This document shows, piece after piece, positions 50,580-60,077 of a stretch of 64,000 nt of DNA. The first letter of the stretch is position 1. Each line of letters opens with the position of its first letter. Source of the stretch: an uncultured Flavobacteriaceae bacterium (lineage in GTDB: Bacteria; Bacteroidota; Bacteroidia; Flavobacteriales; Flavobacteriaceae); NCBI GenBank assembly GCA_947493535.1, contig CANLRK010000004.1:180115-244114 (forward strand). Reading direction: 5' to 3'. A program made the position numbers and the translations under genes. The notes under the pieces were generated by a model that was not told the DNA's origin, made no database searches, and saw nothing but the letters and a program-made list of their open reading frames with translations.

Positions 50580-51045
50580 AGTCTTTCTCTTTTATTAGTA
50601 ATGTTTCTATTTGGCTTACAAAAATATTGTATGCCTTTTGTACTCGCTCCTTTTTTGAATTAATATCAGCTAAAAAACCATCCTTTAAATCTTGTTCTAA
50701 CATTAAAATTTCTGTTTCTAATACTTTTACTCGCGATTCAATTGGTAGGGTTTTAAATTTTTCAGGATAAGTTTCTTTTACTTTTTCTAGTAACTCTTTT
50801 AACAAAGAAACATCCTTTTCTGTTTGAAGTTTAGCATTCAGCACTCGTTTCAATTCATTTTCAAAAGTTAAAATCTCAGCCCAATCACCAGTAAATTTAG
50901 CGCTAGACCTCAAATTTGTTGTTGTAAACTTTACACTATCTGTTTGTTCAATCGCATCTTCTATTATTGCAGTTTTAATTGCTTTAGCATCTTTTTTACA
51001 AGAAAAGAAAACTACAAACACTATAAAAAAAACATATCTATTCAT
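50563..51045 (-). CDS. Hypothetical lipoprotein
   Basis: From ATG 51045 this is a 160-residue protein with a lipoprotein signal (Y-V-F-F-I-V-F-V-V-F-F-S-C, lipidation at about Cys16). A helical, charged body follows (L-L-K-E-L-L-E-K-V-K-E-T-Y-P-E-K-F and V-L-E-T-E-I-L-M-L-E-Q-D-L), probably coiled-coil. I do not recognise the family. The frame extends upstream to 51084, but the signal peptide begins at 51045. First gene of a minus-strand run of five or six genes. Confidence 0.68.
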   Translation of the reverse strand: MNRYVFFIVFVVFFSCKKDAKAIKTAIIEDAIEQTDSVKFTTTNLRSSAKFTGDWAEILTFENELKRVLNAKLQTEKDVSLLKELLEKVKETYPEKFKTLPIESRVKVLETEILMLEQDLKDGFLADINSKKERVQKAYNIFVSQIETLLIKEKDYERYN

Positions 51046-51119
51046 TCTTAAAGCTTTTACACAAATATAATTTTTAAAAAGCAATCGGACTTGTTAGCTT
51101 TATAAATTTAAGAAATAAT

Positions 51120-51127
51120 TATATTTG
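51120..51127 (+). promoter_or_regulatory. Promoter -7 element of the threonine dehydrogenase-like gene
   Basis: TATATTTG matches TAnnTTTG, 23 nt before the ATG. A TTG at 51091-51093 is 26 bases upstream, slightly longer than the usual spacing. Confidence 0.6.
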
Positions 51128-51150
51128 CAACACTCAAATCAAACACAACT

Positions 51151-52092
51151 ATGACTCCAAAAATTTTAATTATAGGCGCTTGTGGGCAAATAGGATCTGA
51201 ATTAACATTAGCACTCAGAGAAATTCATGGAAACGAAAATGTAGTTGCTGCAGACATCCGTGAAGGAAATGACACTTTGATGAATTCGGGGCCTTTTGAA
51301 ATCATAAATGCTATGGATTATGATGTGGTGCGTAATTGTGTAGAAAAACATCGTGTAACTGATGCATATTTATTAGCTGCCATGCTTTCAGCTACTGGTG
51401 AAAAATTCCCAATGAAAGCTTGGGATTTAAATATGAATTCACTTTTTCATGTACTTAATTTAGCTAAAGACGGCCTTATTAAAAAGGTGTTTTGGCCATC
51501 AAGTATTGCTGTTTTTGGTCCTACTACTCCGCGTGAAAACACGCCACAGTACACTATTATGGAGCCTACTACTGTTTACGGTATTACTAAACAAACTGGT
51601 GAACGTTGGTGTGAATATTATCACAACAAATACGGTGTAGATGTAAGAAGCATACGTTACCCAGGATTAATTAGCTGGAAAACTTTACCAGGCGGTGGTA
51701 CTACCGATTATGCGGTAGATATTTTTCACAAAGCAATACAAGACAATAAATACGACTGTTTTTTAAGTGAAGATACCGCTTTACCGATGATGTATATGGA
51801 CGACGCTGTACGAGCAACTATTAATATTATGCAAGCTGACAAAGAAGCTATTAAAATACGTTCTTCATACAATTTAGGAGGTATTAGCTTTACCCCAAAA
51901 ATGATAGCCGCTGCAATTCAAGAACACTTACCTGATTTTACTATAAGTTATTCACCAGATTTCCGTCAGGCTATTGCCGACTCTTGGCCTAAAAGCATTG
52001 ACGATACAGCAGCACAGGATAACTGGAACTGGAAACATGAATATGATTTAAAAGAGATGACTGCTGTAATGTTAGAGAATTTAAAAAAATAA
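51151..52092 (+). CDS. L-threonine 3-dehydrogenase, SDR/epimerase type
   Basis: The 313-residue enzyme starts with the Rossmann motif I-G-A-C-G-Q-I-G-S-E-L. It has the extended-SDR catalytic residues in W-P-S-S-I-A-V-F-G-P near 120 and T-V-Y-G-I-T-K-Q-T-G-E-R near 142-153 (YxxxK). R-Y-P-G-L-I-S near 170 and P-G-G-G-T-T-D-Y-A are close to those of the SDR-type threonine dehydrogenases of bacteria and animals. It would oxidise threonine to 2-amino-3-ketobutyrate with NAD. Converges with the UPF0102 gene, overlapping by 12 bases. Confidence 0.87.
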   Translation: MTPKILIIGACGQIGSELTLALREIHGNENVVAADIREGNDTLMNSGPFEIINAMDYDVVRNCVEKHRVTDAYLLAAMLSATGEKFPMKAWDLNMNSLFHVLNLAKDGLIKKVFWPSSIAVFGPTTPRENTPQYTIMEPTTVYGITKQTGERWCEYYHNKYGVDVRSIRYPGLISWKTLPGGGTTDYAVDIFHKAIQDNKYDCFLSEDTALPMMYMDDAVRATINIMQADKEAIKIRSSYNLGGISFTPKMIAAAIQEHLPDFTISYSPDFRQAIADSWPKSIDDTAAQDNWNWKHEYDLKEMTAVMLENLKK

Positions 52093-52440
52093 AAATGCTT
52101 CTTGAGTATGTTCTATGGAAAAATCAGCTCCTTTTTTTACAATAGAAACAACATCAAATCGTACCTCAACATCCAAATTATTTTCAACTACATAGGCGTT
52201 AGCAGCTGTTACTAATAACTTTATTTTTTTAGGGTTTACAGCTTCCATAGGGGTGCTTATCACATCTGAACTTCTGGTCTTTACCTCAACAACAACTAAG
52301 TTTTTTCCTTGCTGTGCAATAATATCAATTTCTGCTTTTAAATACCGCCAATTGGTCGCTAAAATAGTATAACCCTTCTGTTGTAAGTGTTTCACTGCCA
52401 ACTGTTCTCCTTTTTTTCCTAAGTCATTATGTACTGCCAT
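52081..52440 (-). CDS. UPF0102 (YraN-like) endonuclease-fold protein
   Basis: The 119-residue protein has the nuclease-like motif A-E-I-D-I-I-A-Q and V-V-V-E-V-K-T-R (D/E-ExK) near 36-56, preceded by G-K-K-G-E-Q-L-A-V-K-H-L-Q-Q-K-G-Y. This is the complete pattern of UPF0102, a restriction-endonuclease-like fold implicated in DNA processing. Its start overlaps the LD-carboxypeptidase stop by one base. Confidence 0.9.
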   Translation of the reverse strand: MAVHNDLGKKGEQLAVKHLQQKGYTILATNWRYLKAEIDIIAQQGKNLVVVEVKTRSSDVISTPMEAVNPKKIKLLVTAANAYVVENNLDVEVRFDVVSIVKKGADFSIEHTQEAFLFF

Positions 52441-53342
52441 TAATCAAAATCTACTTGTACCTCTGTTGCTGTAACCGCTAAAGTAACTTTTCTTCCAAAA
52501 TGTAACGATCTGTTATCAGACACGTGTCCGGCTGGAAAATTAAACACTATCGGAAAACTATATTCAGCTAACACATCCAAGATAATTTCCTCAGCATTTT
52601 TTCCAAAAGGAATTTCATTGTCGTTCATTTTAGTCATTCCTCCTACTATTAACCCCGCAAGATTATCAAAATATCCATTACGTTTCAAATTCATCATCAT
52701 TCTATCTACATGGTACAAATACTCGTCTAAATCTTCTATAAATAATATTTTTCCTTTAGTTTCTATTGCAGACACAGAACCTAACAAACTATACAACATA
52801 GACAAATTACCACCTACTAAAACACCTGTAGCTGCACCTAGCTTATTTATGCCAACCGAAGGTATTTTATAACTATTCTTTAGCCCAAACAGGTCTTTTT
52901 GTAAAGAAGTTAATGCCTGTGGCGTATTTCCTTTTACAGTAATAGGCATTATAGCATGTAGTGTTTCTATACCCATATTATGTATGTGTGAATGTAAGGC
53001 TGTAACATCAGAAAAACCAATTACCCATTTTGGGTGCTGTAAAAACTTTGTGAAATCTAAACGATCAATAATGCGTACCGTTCCATACCCACCCCTAGCA
53101 CACCAGATGGCTTTTACACTATCATCATCTAAAGCTTCTTGAAAATCGGCTGTACGTTGCGCATCTGTACCACCAAACTGATTATCTTCCAAACCAATAG
53201 TTTTACCAATAACCACATTAAGCCCCCAACCCTCAAGTAATTCAATAGCTGGCTGCAGGTCTTCTTTATCAATTTTTCTAGCTGTGGTAACTATGGCAAC
53301 AATATCACCACGTTGTAAGGATTTTGGCTGTTGTATTTTCAT
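52440..53342 (-). CDS. LD-carboxypeptidase (S66 family)
   Basis: The 300-residue serine peptidase removes the terminal D-Ala from murein tetrapeptides during peptidoglycan recycling. Motifs: G-D-I-V-A-I-V-T-T-A-R near residue 12, A-I-W-C-A-R-G-G-Y-G near 83, V-I-G-F-S-D-V-T-A-L-H near 106 with the nucleophile Ser, G-G-N-L-S-M-L and E-D-L-D-E-Y near 200 with the Glu, and G-H-V-S-D-N near 278 with the His. The Ser-His-Glu triad is therefore intact. Cytoplasmic, no signal peptide. Divergent from metG. Confidence 0.9.
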   Translation of the reverse strand: MKIQQPKSLQRGDIVAIVTTARKIDKEDLQPAIELLEGWGLNVVIGKTIGLEDNQFGGTDAQRTADFQEALDDDSVKAIWCARGGYGTVRIIDRLDFTKFLQHPKWVIGFSDVTALHSHIHNMGIETLHAIMPITVKGNTPQALTSLQKDLFGLKNSYKIPSVGINKLGAATGVLVGGNLSMLYSLLGSVSAIETKGKILFIEDLDEYLYHVDRMMMNLKRNGYFDNLAGLIVGGMTKMNDNEIPFGKNAEEIILDVLAEYSFPIVFNFPAGHVSDNRSLHFGRKVTLAVTATEVQVDFD

Positions 53343-53387
53343 AACAGTAAAAATAACAAATCTGTGGCAGTTATAACTTGTATTGTG

Positions 53388-53395
53388 TATTTTTG
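53388..53395 (+). promoter_or_regulatory. Promoter -7 element of metG
   Basis: TATTTTTG matches TAnnTTTG. It lies inside the longer open frame that begins at 53383, which supports the internal ATG at 53416 as the real start. Confidence 0.6.
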
Positions 53396-53415
53396 CAATT
53401 CAATTTTCAGAAATC

Positions 53416-55476
53416 ATGAGTCAAGATCCAAAAAGATACACCTTAACCGCAGCATTACCTTACACTAATGGCCCAATACACATTGGTCATTTAGCAGGTG
53501 TTTACGTTCCTGCTGATATTTACGCACGTTATTTACGCTTATTAGGCAAAGATGTTGCTTTTGTTTGTGGTAGTGATGAACACGGAGTACCTATTACTAT
53601 TAAGGCTAAAAAAGAAGGTGTTAGCCCTCAAGATGTAGTTGATAAATACAATGCAATTATCAAGAAATCTTTTGAAGATTTTGGAATTTCTTTTGACAAT
53701 TACTCAAGAACCTCTGCAAAAGTACATCACGAAACTGCTTCGGATTTTTTTAAAACCTTAGATACTAAAGGAGAATTTATTGAAAAGACTGAGCAACAAT
53801 TATATGATCAAGAAGCCAATCAGTTTTTAGCTGATCGATTTGTAGTAGGAACTTGCCCTAAATGTGGTAATGAAGAAAGCTATGGCGATCAATGCGAAAA
53901 ATGTGGTACTAGTCATAATGCAACAGATTTAATTAATCCTAAATCGGCCATTACTGGTGCGACACCAACCTTAAAGGAGACCAAACACTGGTTTTTACCT
54001 TTAGACAAGCATGAAGCATTTCTAAAACAATGGATTTTAGAAGATCATAAAACCGACTGGAAATCGAACGTATACGGTCAATGCAAATCATGGATTGAAG
54101 ACGGATTGCGTCCACGTGCGGTTACTAGGGATTTAGATTGGGGAATACCCGTACCGGTTTCTGGTGGTGAAGGAAAAGTGTTGTACGTATGGTTTGATGC
54201 ACCTATTGGATACATTTCTGCCACTAAAGAATGGGCAAAAAGAGAAGGAAAAGATTGGGAGCCATATTGGAAAAATGAAGATACTAAACTAGTGCACTTT
54301 ATTGGTAAAGACAATATCGTTTTCCATTGCATTATTTTTCCAGCAATGTTAAAAGCCGAAGGAAGTTATATTTTACCAAACAACGTACCCGCTAATGAGT
54401 TTTTAAATTTAGAAGGACATAAATTATCTACCTCTAAAAATTGGGCCGTTTGGTTGCATGAATACTTAGAAGATTTTCCTGACCGTCAGGATGCCTTACG
54501 TTACACCTTAACAGCTACCGCTCCTGAAACAAAAGATAACGATTTTACTTGGAAAGACTTTCAAGCACGTAATAAAGAGTTAGCCGACAACTACGGTAAC
54601 TTTATTAACCGCGTATTGGTATTAACAAACAAATATTACAATGGCGAAGTACCTGTTCCAAATGAATATACTGAAGCTGATGTTGATGTTTTAGAAGAGC
54701 TAAAGACATTCCCTGCTGATATTTCTTTTTCTGTAGAGCGTTATCGATTTAGAGAAGCCAACCTAAAAATGATGAATTTAGCACGCTTAGGAAACAAATA
54801 TTTAGCTGAACAAGAACCCTGGAAAACAGTAAAAACTGACGAGAAACGTACCAAAACCATTATGTATGTTTCCTTACAAATAGCATCTGCTTTAGCTACT
54901 TTAAGTGAACCATTTGTACCATTTGCTGCAAAAACATTACAAGAACTACTACAACAACCTGAAACCAAATGGAACGATATTAATAAAAATATTAACCTAC
55001 TTCCTTCAGGGCATAAAATAAAAGAAGGTAAAGCACCTATCCTTTTCCCTCAAATTGAAGACGAAGCAATTCAAAAACAATTAGACAGGCTCGAAAACAT
55101 AAAATTAGAAAATGAAAAGGCTAATAAAGTGGTAGAACCACAAAAAGAAACGGCTACATTTGAAGATTTTAGCAAACTAGACCTTAGAACCGGAACCATT
55201 GTTGAGGCAGAAAAAATGCCTAAAGCTAAAAAATTATTAGTCTTAAAAGTAGATACAGGTATTGATACCAGAACCATTGTTTCTGGAATTGCAGAAAGTT
55301 TTAAACCCGAAGCTATTATAGGTAAAAAAGTTACTGTTTTAGTAAACCTTGCGCCAAGAAAATTGCGTGGCGTGGAAAGCGAAGGTATGATTTTAATGAC
55401 TGAAAATACCGATGGCAAATTGGTGTTTGTAAACCCTGACGAAGATAATATTGCCAATGGCGAAAGTATTGCTTAA
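53416..55476 (+). CDS. metG: Methionyl-tRNA synthetase
   Basis: The 686-residue class I synthetase charges tRNA-Met. It has the nucleotide motif P-I-H-I-G-H near residue 17-22 (HIGH), zinc-binding C-P-K-C-G-N and C-E-K-C-G in the connective peptide near 145-160, and the KMSKS variant H-K-L-S-T-S-K near 336. The C-terminal 110 residues form a tRNA-binding (EMAP/Trbp111-like) domain with F-S-K-L-D-L-R-T-G and [10 protein letters not shown]. An in-frame upstream start would lie over the promoter, so ATG 53416 is chosen. Ends in a shared terminator with mfd. Confidence 0.96.
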   Translation: MSQDPKRYTLTAALPYTNGPIHIGHLAGVYVPADIYARYLRLLGKDVAFVCGSDEHGVPITIKAKKEGVSPQDVVDKYNAIIKKSFEDFGISFDNYSRTSAKVHHETASDFFKTLDTKGEFIEKTEQQLYDQEANQFLADRFVVGTCPKCGNEESYGDQCEKCGTSHNATDLINPKSAITGATPTLKETKHWFLPLDKHEAFLKQWILEDHKTDWKSNVYGQCKSWIEDGLRPRAVTRDLDWGIPVPVSGGEGKVLYVWFDAPIGYISATKEWAKREGKDWEPYWKNEDTKLVHFIGKDNIVFHCIIFPAMLKAEGSYILPNNVPANEFLNLEGHKLSTSKNWAVWLHEYLEDFPDRQDALRYTLTATAPETKDNDFTWKDFQARNKELADNYGNFINRVLVLTNKYYNGEVPVPNEYTEADVDVLEELKTFPADISFSVERYRFREANLKMMNLARLGNKYLAEQEPWKTVKTDEKRTKTIMYVSLQIASALATLSEPFVPFAAKTLQELLQQPETKWNDINKNINLLPSGHKIKEGKAPILFPQIEDEAIQKQLDRLENIKLENEKANKVVEPQKETATFEDFSKLDLRTGTIVEAEKMPKAKKLLVLKVDTGIDTRTIVSGIAESFKPEAIIGKKVTVLVNLAPRKLRGVESEGMILMTENTDGKLVFVNPDEDNIANGESIA

Positions 55477-55510
55477 GTTAAATTACCTCTTAACAAAAGA
55501 GACAACTATT

Positions 55511-55546
55511 AAAAAAGGAGGGGTTCTATAACTCCTCCTTTTTTTT
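55511..55546. terminator. Terminator between metG and mfd
   Basis: AAAAAAGGAGGGGTT (55511-55525) pairs with AACTCCTCCTTTTTT (55530-55544), one G-T pair included. It works for both convergent genes and ends at the mfd stop codon. Confidence 0.85.
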
Positions 55547-58500
55547 AAAACTTACGCAGCACTTCTAACGCATTACTTGTTCGTTTAATATTTTCAAACG
55601 TAAGTAATAAACGTAAGCCTTTTTTAGTTTGTTTTTCTTTCATTTTGCACAGGTTTTTATGTTGCTGTACAAACTGTAACACCTTAGTAAACTGCTCACT
55701 TTGATAAAATTCAGAGTTTTGATCTGAAATAAAATAACCAATCAAACGGTTTTGTTTCATAACAATTTTTTCCAAGCCTATACTTGCTGCAATCCATTTA
55801 ATACGTACAGAATCTAACAAATCGACTGCTTGTGTAGGTAATTCTCCAAAACGGTCAACTAAACCTTTTTCGAATTGCACTAATTCTTCATCTGTTTTTA
55901 AGTTACCTAACGTATTATACAAGCTCAAACGTTCCGTAATATTATTTATGTAATCATCTGGGAACAGCAATTCAAAATCTGTATCTATTTGGGTTTCTTT
56001 TACAAAAACCTTTTCATTAGTCTTATCCGCTTCATCGTACAACTCTTTAAATTCATTTTCTTTTAACTCTTCAATAGCTTCATTTAATATTTTCTGATAG
56101 GTAGCAAAACCAATTTCATTAATAAAACCACTTTGCTCTCCTCCTAAAATATCACCTGCGCCACGAATTTCTAAATCTTTCATTGCTATGTTAAATCCAC
56201 TACCCAAATCAGAATGTAGTTCTAAGGCTTGAATACGCTTACGTGCATCATCCGTCATTGCTGTATAAGGCGGCGTGATAAAATAACAAAAAGCTTTTTT
56301 ATTACTTCTACCTACTCGTCCACGCATTTGATGCAAGTCTGATAAACCAAAATTATTAGCATTATTAATAAATATGGTATTGGCATTAGGTACATCTAAA
56401 CCCGATTCTATTATGGTTGTAGCCACTAAAACATCAAACTCATTATTCATAAAAGCTAACATGAGTTTTTCTAGCTTCTTCCCTTCCATTTGTCCGTGAC
56501 CAATAGCTATTTTAGCACTAGGCAATAAGCGCTGCAACATTCCTGCTACTTCTTTAATATTCTCAATTCTGTTATGTACAAAATATACTTGTCCGCCACG
56601 TTGAATTTCGTAAGAAATAGCATCACGAATTACATCTTCTGTAAAACGAATAATTTGTGTTTCTACTGGATAACGATTTGGTGGAGGTGTATTAATGGTA
56701 CTCAAATCGCGTGCAGCCATTAATGAAAACTGTAACGTACGTGGTATTGGTGTAGCAGTTAGTGTAAGTGTATCGACATTTTCTTTAATTGTTTTTAGTT
56801 TTTCCTTTACTGCTACCCCAAACTTTTGTTCTTCATCAACAATAAGTAAACCTAAATCTTTAAACTTTACTTTTGCTCCAGCTAATTGATGAGTACCAAT
56901 TATAATATCCACCTTACCTTCTGCTAAATCTTTTAAAGTTTCATTTTTCTGTTTTGCGGTTCTGAATCTGTTGATGTAATCTACTGTAACAGGAAAATCT
57001 TTTAAACGCTCTGAAAATGTTTTGTAATGCTGAAAAGCCAAAATGGTTGTTGGCACTAAAATAGCCACTTGTTTACCATTATCAACAGCCTTAAAAGCTG
57101 CACGGATAGCTACTTCGGTTTTCCCAAAACCAACATCACCACAAACTAACCTATCCATTGGTCGTTCGCTTTCCATATCTATTTTCACAGCTTCAGTAGC
57201 CGATGCTTGATCTGGCGTATCTTCATAAATAAATGAAGCTTCTAACTCATGTTGCAAATAAGAATCTGGCGCATACTGAAAGCCTTTTTGCTCACGACGT
57301 TTGGCATATAGTTTAATTAAATTAAACGCAATATGCTTAACTCGGCTTTTTGTTTTCTGTTTTAATTTTTTCCATGCTCCAGAACCTAACTTAAATAACT
57401 GTGGTGTCTTTCCATCTTTACCAGAGTATTTTGATATTTTATGTAGTGAATGAATACTTACATACAATATATCACGCTCTCCATACAACAACTTGATTGC
57501 TTCTTGCTGGTTACCCTCTACATCTATTTTTTGCAGACCTGCAAATTTCCCTATACCATGATCAATATGCGTTACATAATCACCTTTTTGTAATTGTGTT
57601 AACTCTTTTAAGGTGATAGCTTGTTTTTTAGCATAGCCATTTTTTAAATAGAACTTATGGTAACGCTCAAAAATTTGATGATCGGTATAACATACTGTTT
57701 TGCTGTCTAAGTCAACAAAACCTTGGTAAATAGGTAGCACTATTGCCTTATAGTTAACTTCTTGCTCTACATCATTAAAGATATCTTTGAAACGTTTAGC
57801 TTGTTGTTCATTAGAACAGGCAATATAATTGGTAAATCCTTCGGCAGTATTTTGATTTAAATTATCTATCAACAACTCAAACTGCTTATTAAATGATGGT
57901 TGTGGTTTTATATGATAAGCTATATCTGAGTTAGTACTTACTGTCAATTCAATTAATGAATATTCTTTAAGCTGCTGCATTAAATCTTCTGAGGTACAAA
58001 ATAGTTTTGCAGGTTTTGCATGAGCTATTTCAGAATTTAACTTTTCAAAAGCTACCATTGCCTTTGAAAAAAGTGTATCAATTTTAGAAGCTAACAACTC
58101 TTTGTTTTTAACAACAACTGTTGTTTTTGAAGAAATATATTTTAAAAAGCTTTCCCTTGTTTCCTGTAGTGTTTTATTTTCTACATTAGGTATGACACTT
58201 ATTTTTTTTAACTGTTCTTGCGAAAGTTGCGTTTCTACATCAAATGTTCTAATGCTATCTACATCATCACCAAAAAACTCAATTCGATAGGGTTCATCAT
58301 TAGAAAACGAAAACACATCAACAATACCTCCTCTTACAGAAAACTCACCCGGTTCTGTAACAAAATCAACCCTATTAAACTTATAACTAAACAGCACTTC
58401 ATTTATAAAGTCAATTGAAATTGTATCGTTTACTGCTATTTTTAAGGTGTTTTTATCTAACTCTTTTTTTGTTACTACTTTTTCAAAAAGCGCCTCAGGA

Positions 58501-58871
58501 TAAGTTACTATTAAGGCTGGTTTTTTTCGTGAATTAATTCTGTTTAACACCTCAGAGCGCAACAATACATTAGCGTTATCTGTTTCTTCTAACTGATAAG
58601 CTCTGCGATAACTACCTGGGTAAAACAATACATCATTATCACTCAAAAACAACTCCAAATCGTTTAAATAAAAGGCCGCTTCTTCTTTATCTTCTAAAAT
58701 TAAAAGAATAGGTTTATCTATCGTTCTGAAAAGCTTTGAAATAACAAAAGACAAAGAAGACCCTACTAAATTAGAAATTTTTGTTTCTGATTTAGGGCTT
58801 GCTAAACGATTAATAAGCTGTTTTGTTTGAAAAGCTTCATCAAAAACAGTTAATAGCTGTTGCTTGCTCAC
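55545..58871 (-). CDS. mfd: Transcription-repair coupling factor
   Basis: This 1108-residue helicase removes RNA polymerase stalled at lesions and recruits UvrABC. The UvrB-homology region is N-terminal (Y-P-G-S-Y-R-R-A near 80). The RNAP-interacting domain has K-G-D-Y-V-T-H-I-D-H-G-I-G near 425. Helicase motifs follow: C-G-D-V-G-F-G-K-T-E-V (motif I), D-E-E-Q-K-F-G-V (motif II), T-A-T-P-I-P-R-T (motif III) and Q-M-R-G-R-V-G-R (motif VI). The C-terminal TRCF domain is present. The start codon is GTG at 58871. Divergent from rplU. Confidence 0.96.
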   Translation of the reverse strand: MSKQQLLTVFDEAFQTKQLINRLASPKSETKISNLVGSSLSFVISKLFRTIDKPILLILEDKEEAAFYLNDLELFLSDNDVLFYPGSYRRAYQLEETDNANVLLRSEVLNRINSRKKPALIVTYPEALFEKVVTKKELDKNTLKIAVNDTISIDFINEVLFSYKFNRVDFVTEPGEFSVRGGIVDVFSFSNDEPYRIEFFGDDVDSIRTFDVETQLSQEQLKKISVIPNVENKTLQETRESFLKYISSKTTVVVKNKELLASKIDTLFSKAMVAFEKLNSEIAHAKPAKLFCTSEDLMQQLKEYSLIELTVSTNSDIAYHIKPQPSFNKQFELLIDNLNQNTAEGFTNYIACSNEQQAKRFKDIFNDVEQEVNYKAIVLPIYQGFVDLDSKTVCYTDHQIFERYHKFYLKNGYAKKQAITLKELTQLQKGDYVTHIDHGIGKFAGLQKIDVEGNQQEAIKLLYGERDILYVSIHSLHKISKYSGKDGKTPQLFKLGSGAWKKLKQKTKSRVKHIAFNLIKLYAKRREQKGFQYAPDSYLQHELEASFIYEDTPDQASATEAVKIDMESERPMDRLVCGDVGFGKTEVAIRAAFKAVDNGKQVAILVPTTILAFQHYKTFSERLKDFPVTVDYINRFRTAKQKNETLKDLAEGKVDIIIGTHQLAGAKVKFKDLGLLIVDEEQKFGVAVKEKLKTIKENVDTLTLTATPIPRTLQFSLMAARDLSTINTPPPNRYPVETQIIRFTEDVIRDAISYEIQRGGQVYFVHNRIENIKEVAGMLQRLLPSAKIAIGHGQMEGKKLEKLMLAFMNNEFDVLVATTIIESGLDVPNANTIFINNANNFGLSDLHQMRGRVGRSNKKAFCYFITPPYTAMTDDARKRIQALELHSDLGSGFNIAMKDLEIRGAGDILGGEQSGFINEIGFATYQKILNEAIEELKENEFKELYDEADKTNEKVFVKETQIDTDFELLFPDDYINNITERLSLYNTLGNLKTDEELVQFEKGLVDRFGELPTQAVDLLDSVRIKWIAASIGLEKIVMKQNRLIGYFISDQNSEFYQSEQFTKVLQFVQQHKNLCKMKEKQTKKGLRLLLTFENIKRTSNALEVLRKF

Positions 58872-58959
58872 AAGATGTAAAATTTAGACTGCGAAGATAC
58901 TTTATAATATACAAAAAGACCAACTTTATATATTCAACTAAAAAACTACTGCTTACAGT

Positions 58960-58989
58960 TTGCAGTTTAATGAATTAAGCGTATATTTG
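58960..58989 (+). promoter_or_regulatory. Promoter of rplU-rpmA
   Basis: TTG at 58960-58962 and TATATTTG at 58982-58989 match the -33 and -7 elements with 19 bases between them. The start codon is 43 nt downstream, leaving room for a short leader. Confidence 0.7.
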
Positions 58990-59031
58990 CCCCCAATTAT
59001 TTTTAACAATTTATTTTAAATACGTTACGCT

Positions 59032-59640
59032 ATGTACGCAATTGTAGAGATAGCAGGGCAGCAATTTAAAGTTGCAAAAGACCAAAAAGTATTTGTTCAC
59101 CGTTTAGGAACAGAAGAAGGAAACAACGTTTCTTTTGACAATGTTTTATTAGTAGACAACGGTGGAGACGTTACTGTAGGCGCCCCAGCTATAAACGGAG
59201 CTTCTGTTGAAGCAAAAGTTTTAAGACACCTTAAAGGTGATAAAGTAATCGTTTTCAAAAAGAAAAGAAGAAAAGGTTACCGTGTAAAAAACGGACACAG
59301 ACAAGCCTTAACTGAAATCTTAATTGAAGGTATTTCTGCATCAGGAGCTAAAAAGGCTGCACCTAAGAAAAAAGCTGCACCAAAAGCTACTAAAGGAGAT
59401 GATTTAAAGAAAATTGAAGGTATCGGACCAAAAATTGCAGAAACATTAGCTGCTGCTGGTATTACTACTTTCGCTGATTTAGCTAAAGCTAAGCCTGCAA
59501 AAATTTCTGAAATTATTGCCGATGTAAGAGGTAACCACGTTACTGACACTTGGCCAAAGCAAGCTAAAATGGCAGCTGAAGGAAAGTGGGACGAGCTAAA
59601 AGCTTGGCAAGATGAATTAGATGGTGGTGTAGAAAAATAA
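59032..59640 (+). CDS. rplU: 50S ribosomal protein L21 with C-terminal helix-hairpin-helix extension
   Basis: The first 100 residues are a complete L21 ([30 protein letters not shown]), which binds 23S rRNA near L20. An extra 100 residues follow: an Ala/Lys/Pro linker ([12 protein letters not shown]) and a helix-hairpin-helix-like domain with [15 protein letters not shown] near 124-138 and F-A-D-L-A-K-A. The total of 202 residues is about twice the usual length. Extensions of this kind occur in Flavobacteria; their role is unclear. Operon with rpmA. Confidence 0.95.
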   Translation: MYAIVEIAGQQFKVAKDQKVFVHRLGTEEGNNVSFDNVLLVDNGGDVTVGAPAINGASVEAKVLRHLKGDKVIVFKKKRRKGYRVKNGHRQALTEILIEGISASGAKKAAPKKKAAPKATKGDDLKKIEGIGPKIAETLAAAGITTFADLAKAKPAKISEIIADVRGNHVTDTWPKQAKMAAEGKWDELKAWQDELDGGVEK

Positions 59641-59677
59641 CTACAACACTAAGTATTAACAATAAAACCTTAAAGAG

Positions 59678-59938
59678 ATGGCTCATAAAAAAGGAGTTGG
59701 TAGTTCTAAGAATGGTAGAGAATCAGAATCGAAACGTTTAGGTGTTAAGATTTTTGGAGGTCAAGCTGCTATTGCAGGGAACATCATAATCAGACAAAGA
59801 GGAACTCAACACAATCCAGGTGAGAATGTGTACATGGGTAAAGACCATACCATACATGCTAAAGTAGATGGTATTGTAAAATTTACAAAGAAAAGAGACA
59901 ACAAGTCTTATGTTTCTATTGAGCCTTTTGAAGCTTAA
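59678..59938 (+). CDS. rpmA: 50S ribosomal protein L27
   Basis: The 86-residue protein is a normal L27: [15 protein letters not shown] at the N-terminus, which reaches the peptidyl transferase centre, then [17 protein letters not shown] and G-K-D-H-T-I-H-A. No N-terminal cleaved extension, unlike Firmicutes. It follows rplU by 37 bases and ends in a clear terminator. Confidence 0.97.
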   Translation: MAHKKGVGSSKNGRESESKRLGVKIFGGQAAIAGNIIIRQRGTQHNPGENVYMGKDHTIHAKVDGIVKFTKKRDNKSYVSIEPFEA

Positions 59939-59958
59939 TTCAAACAATCCTCAATAAC

Positions 59959-59992
59959 AAAAGCCTCTTTATTCATTTAAAGAGGCTTTTTT
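59959..59992 (+). terminator. Terminator after rpmA
   Basis: AAAAGCCTCTTT (59959-59970) pairs with AAAGAGGCTTTT (59979-59990), loop of 8 bases, T-run after the stem. Confidence 0.85.
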
Positions 59993-60027
59993 CGTTAAAG
60001 TGCGTGTTTTTTTCGGTAAAGGTAGGG

Positions 60028-60035
60028 TAAATTTG
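60028..60035 (+). promoter_or_regulatory. Promoter -7 element of the large repeat protein gene
   Basis: TAAATTTG matches TAnnTTTG, 42 nt before the ATG at 60078. No clear -33 TTG at the expected distance. Confidence 0.55.
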
Positions 60036-60077
60036 TATTTTCACGTTTTTAATCAGGTGGACACTTAATTTTATACA

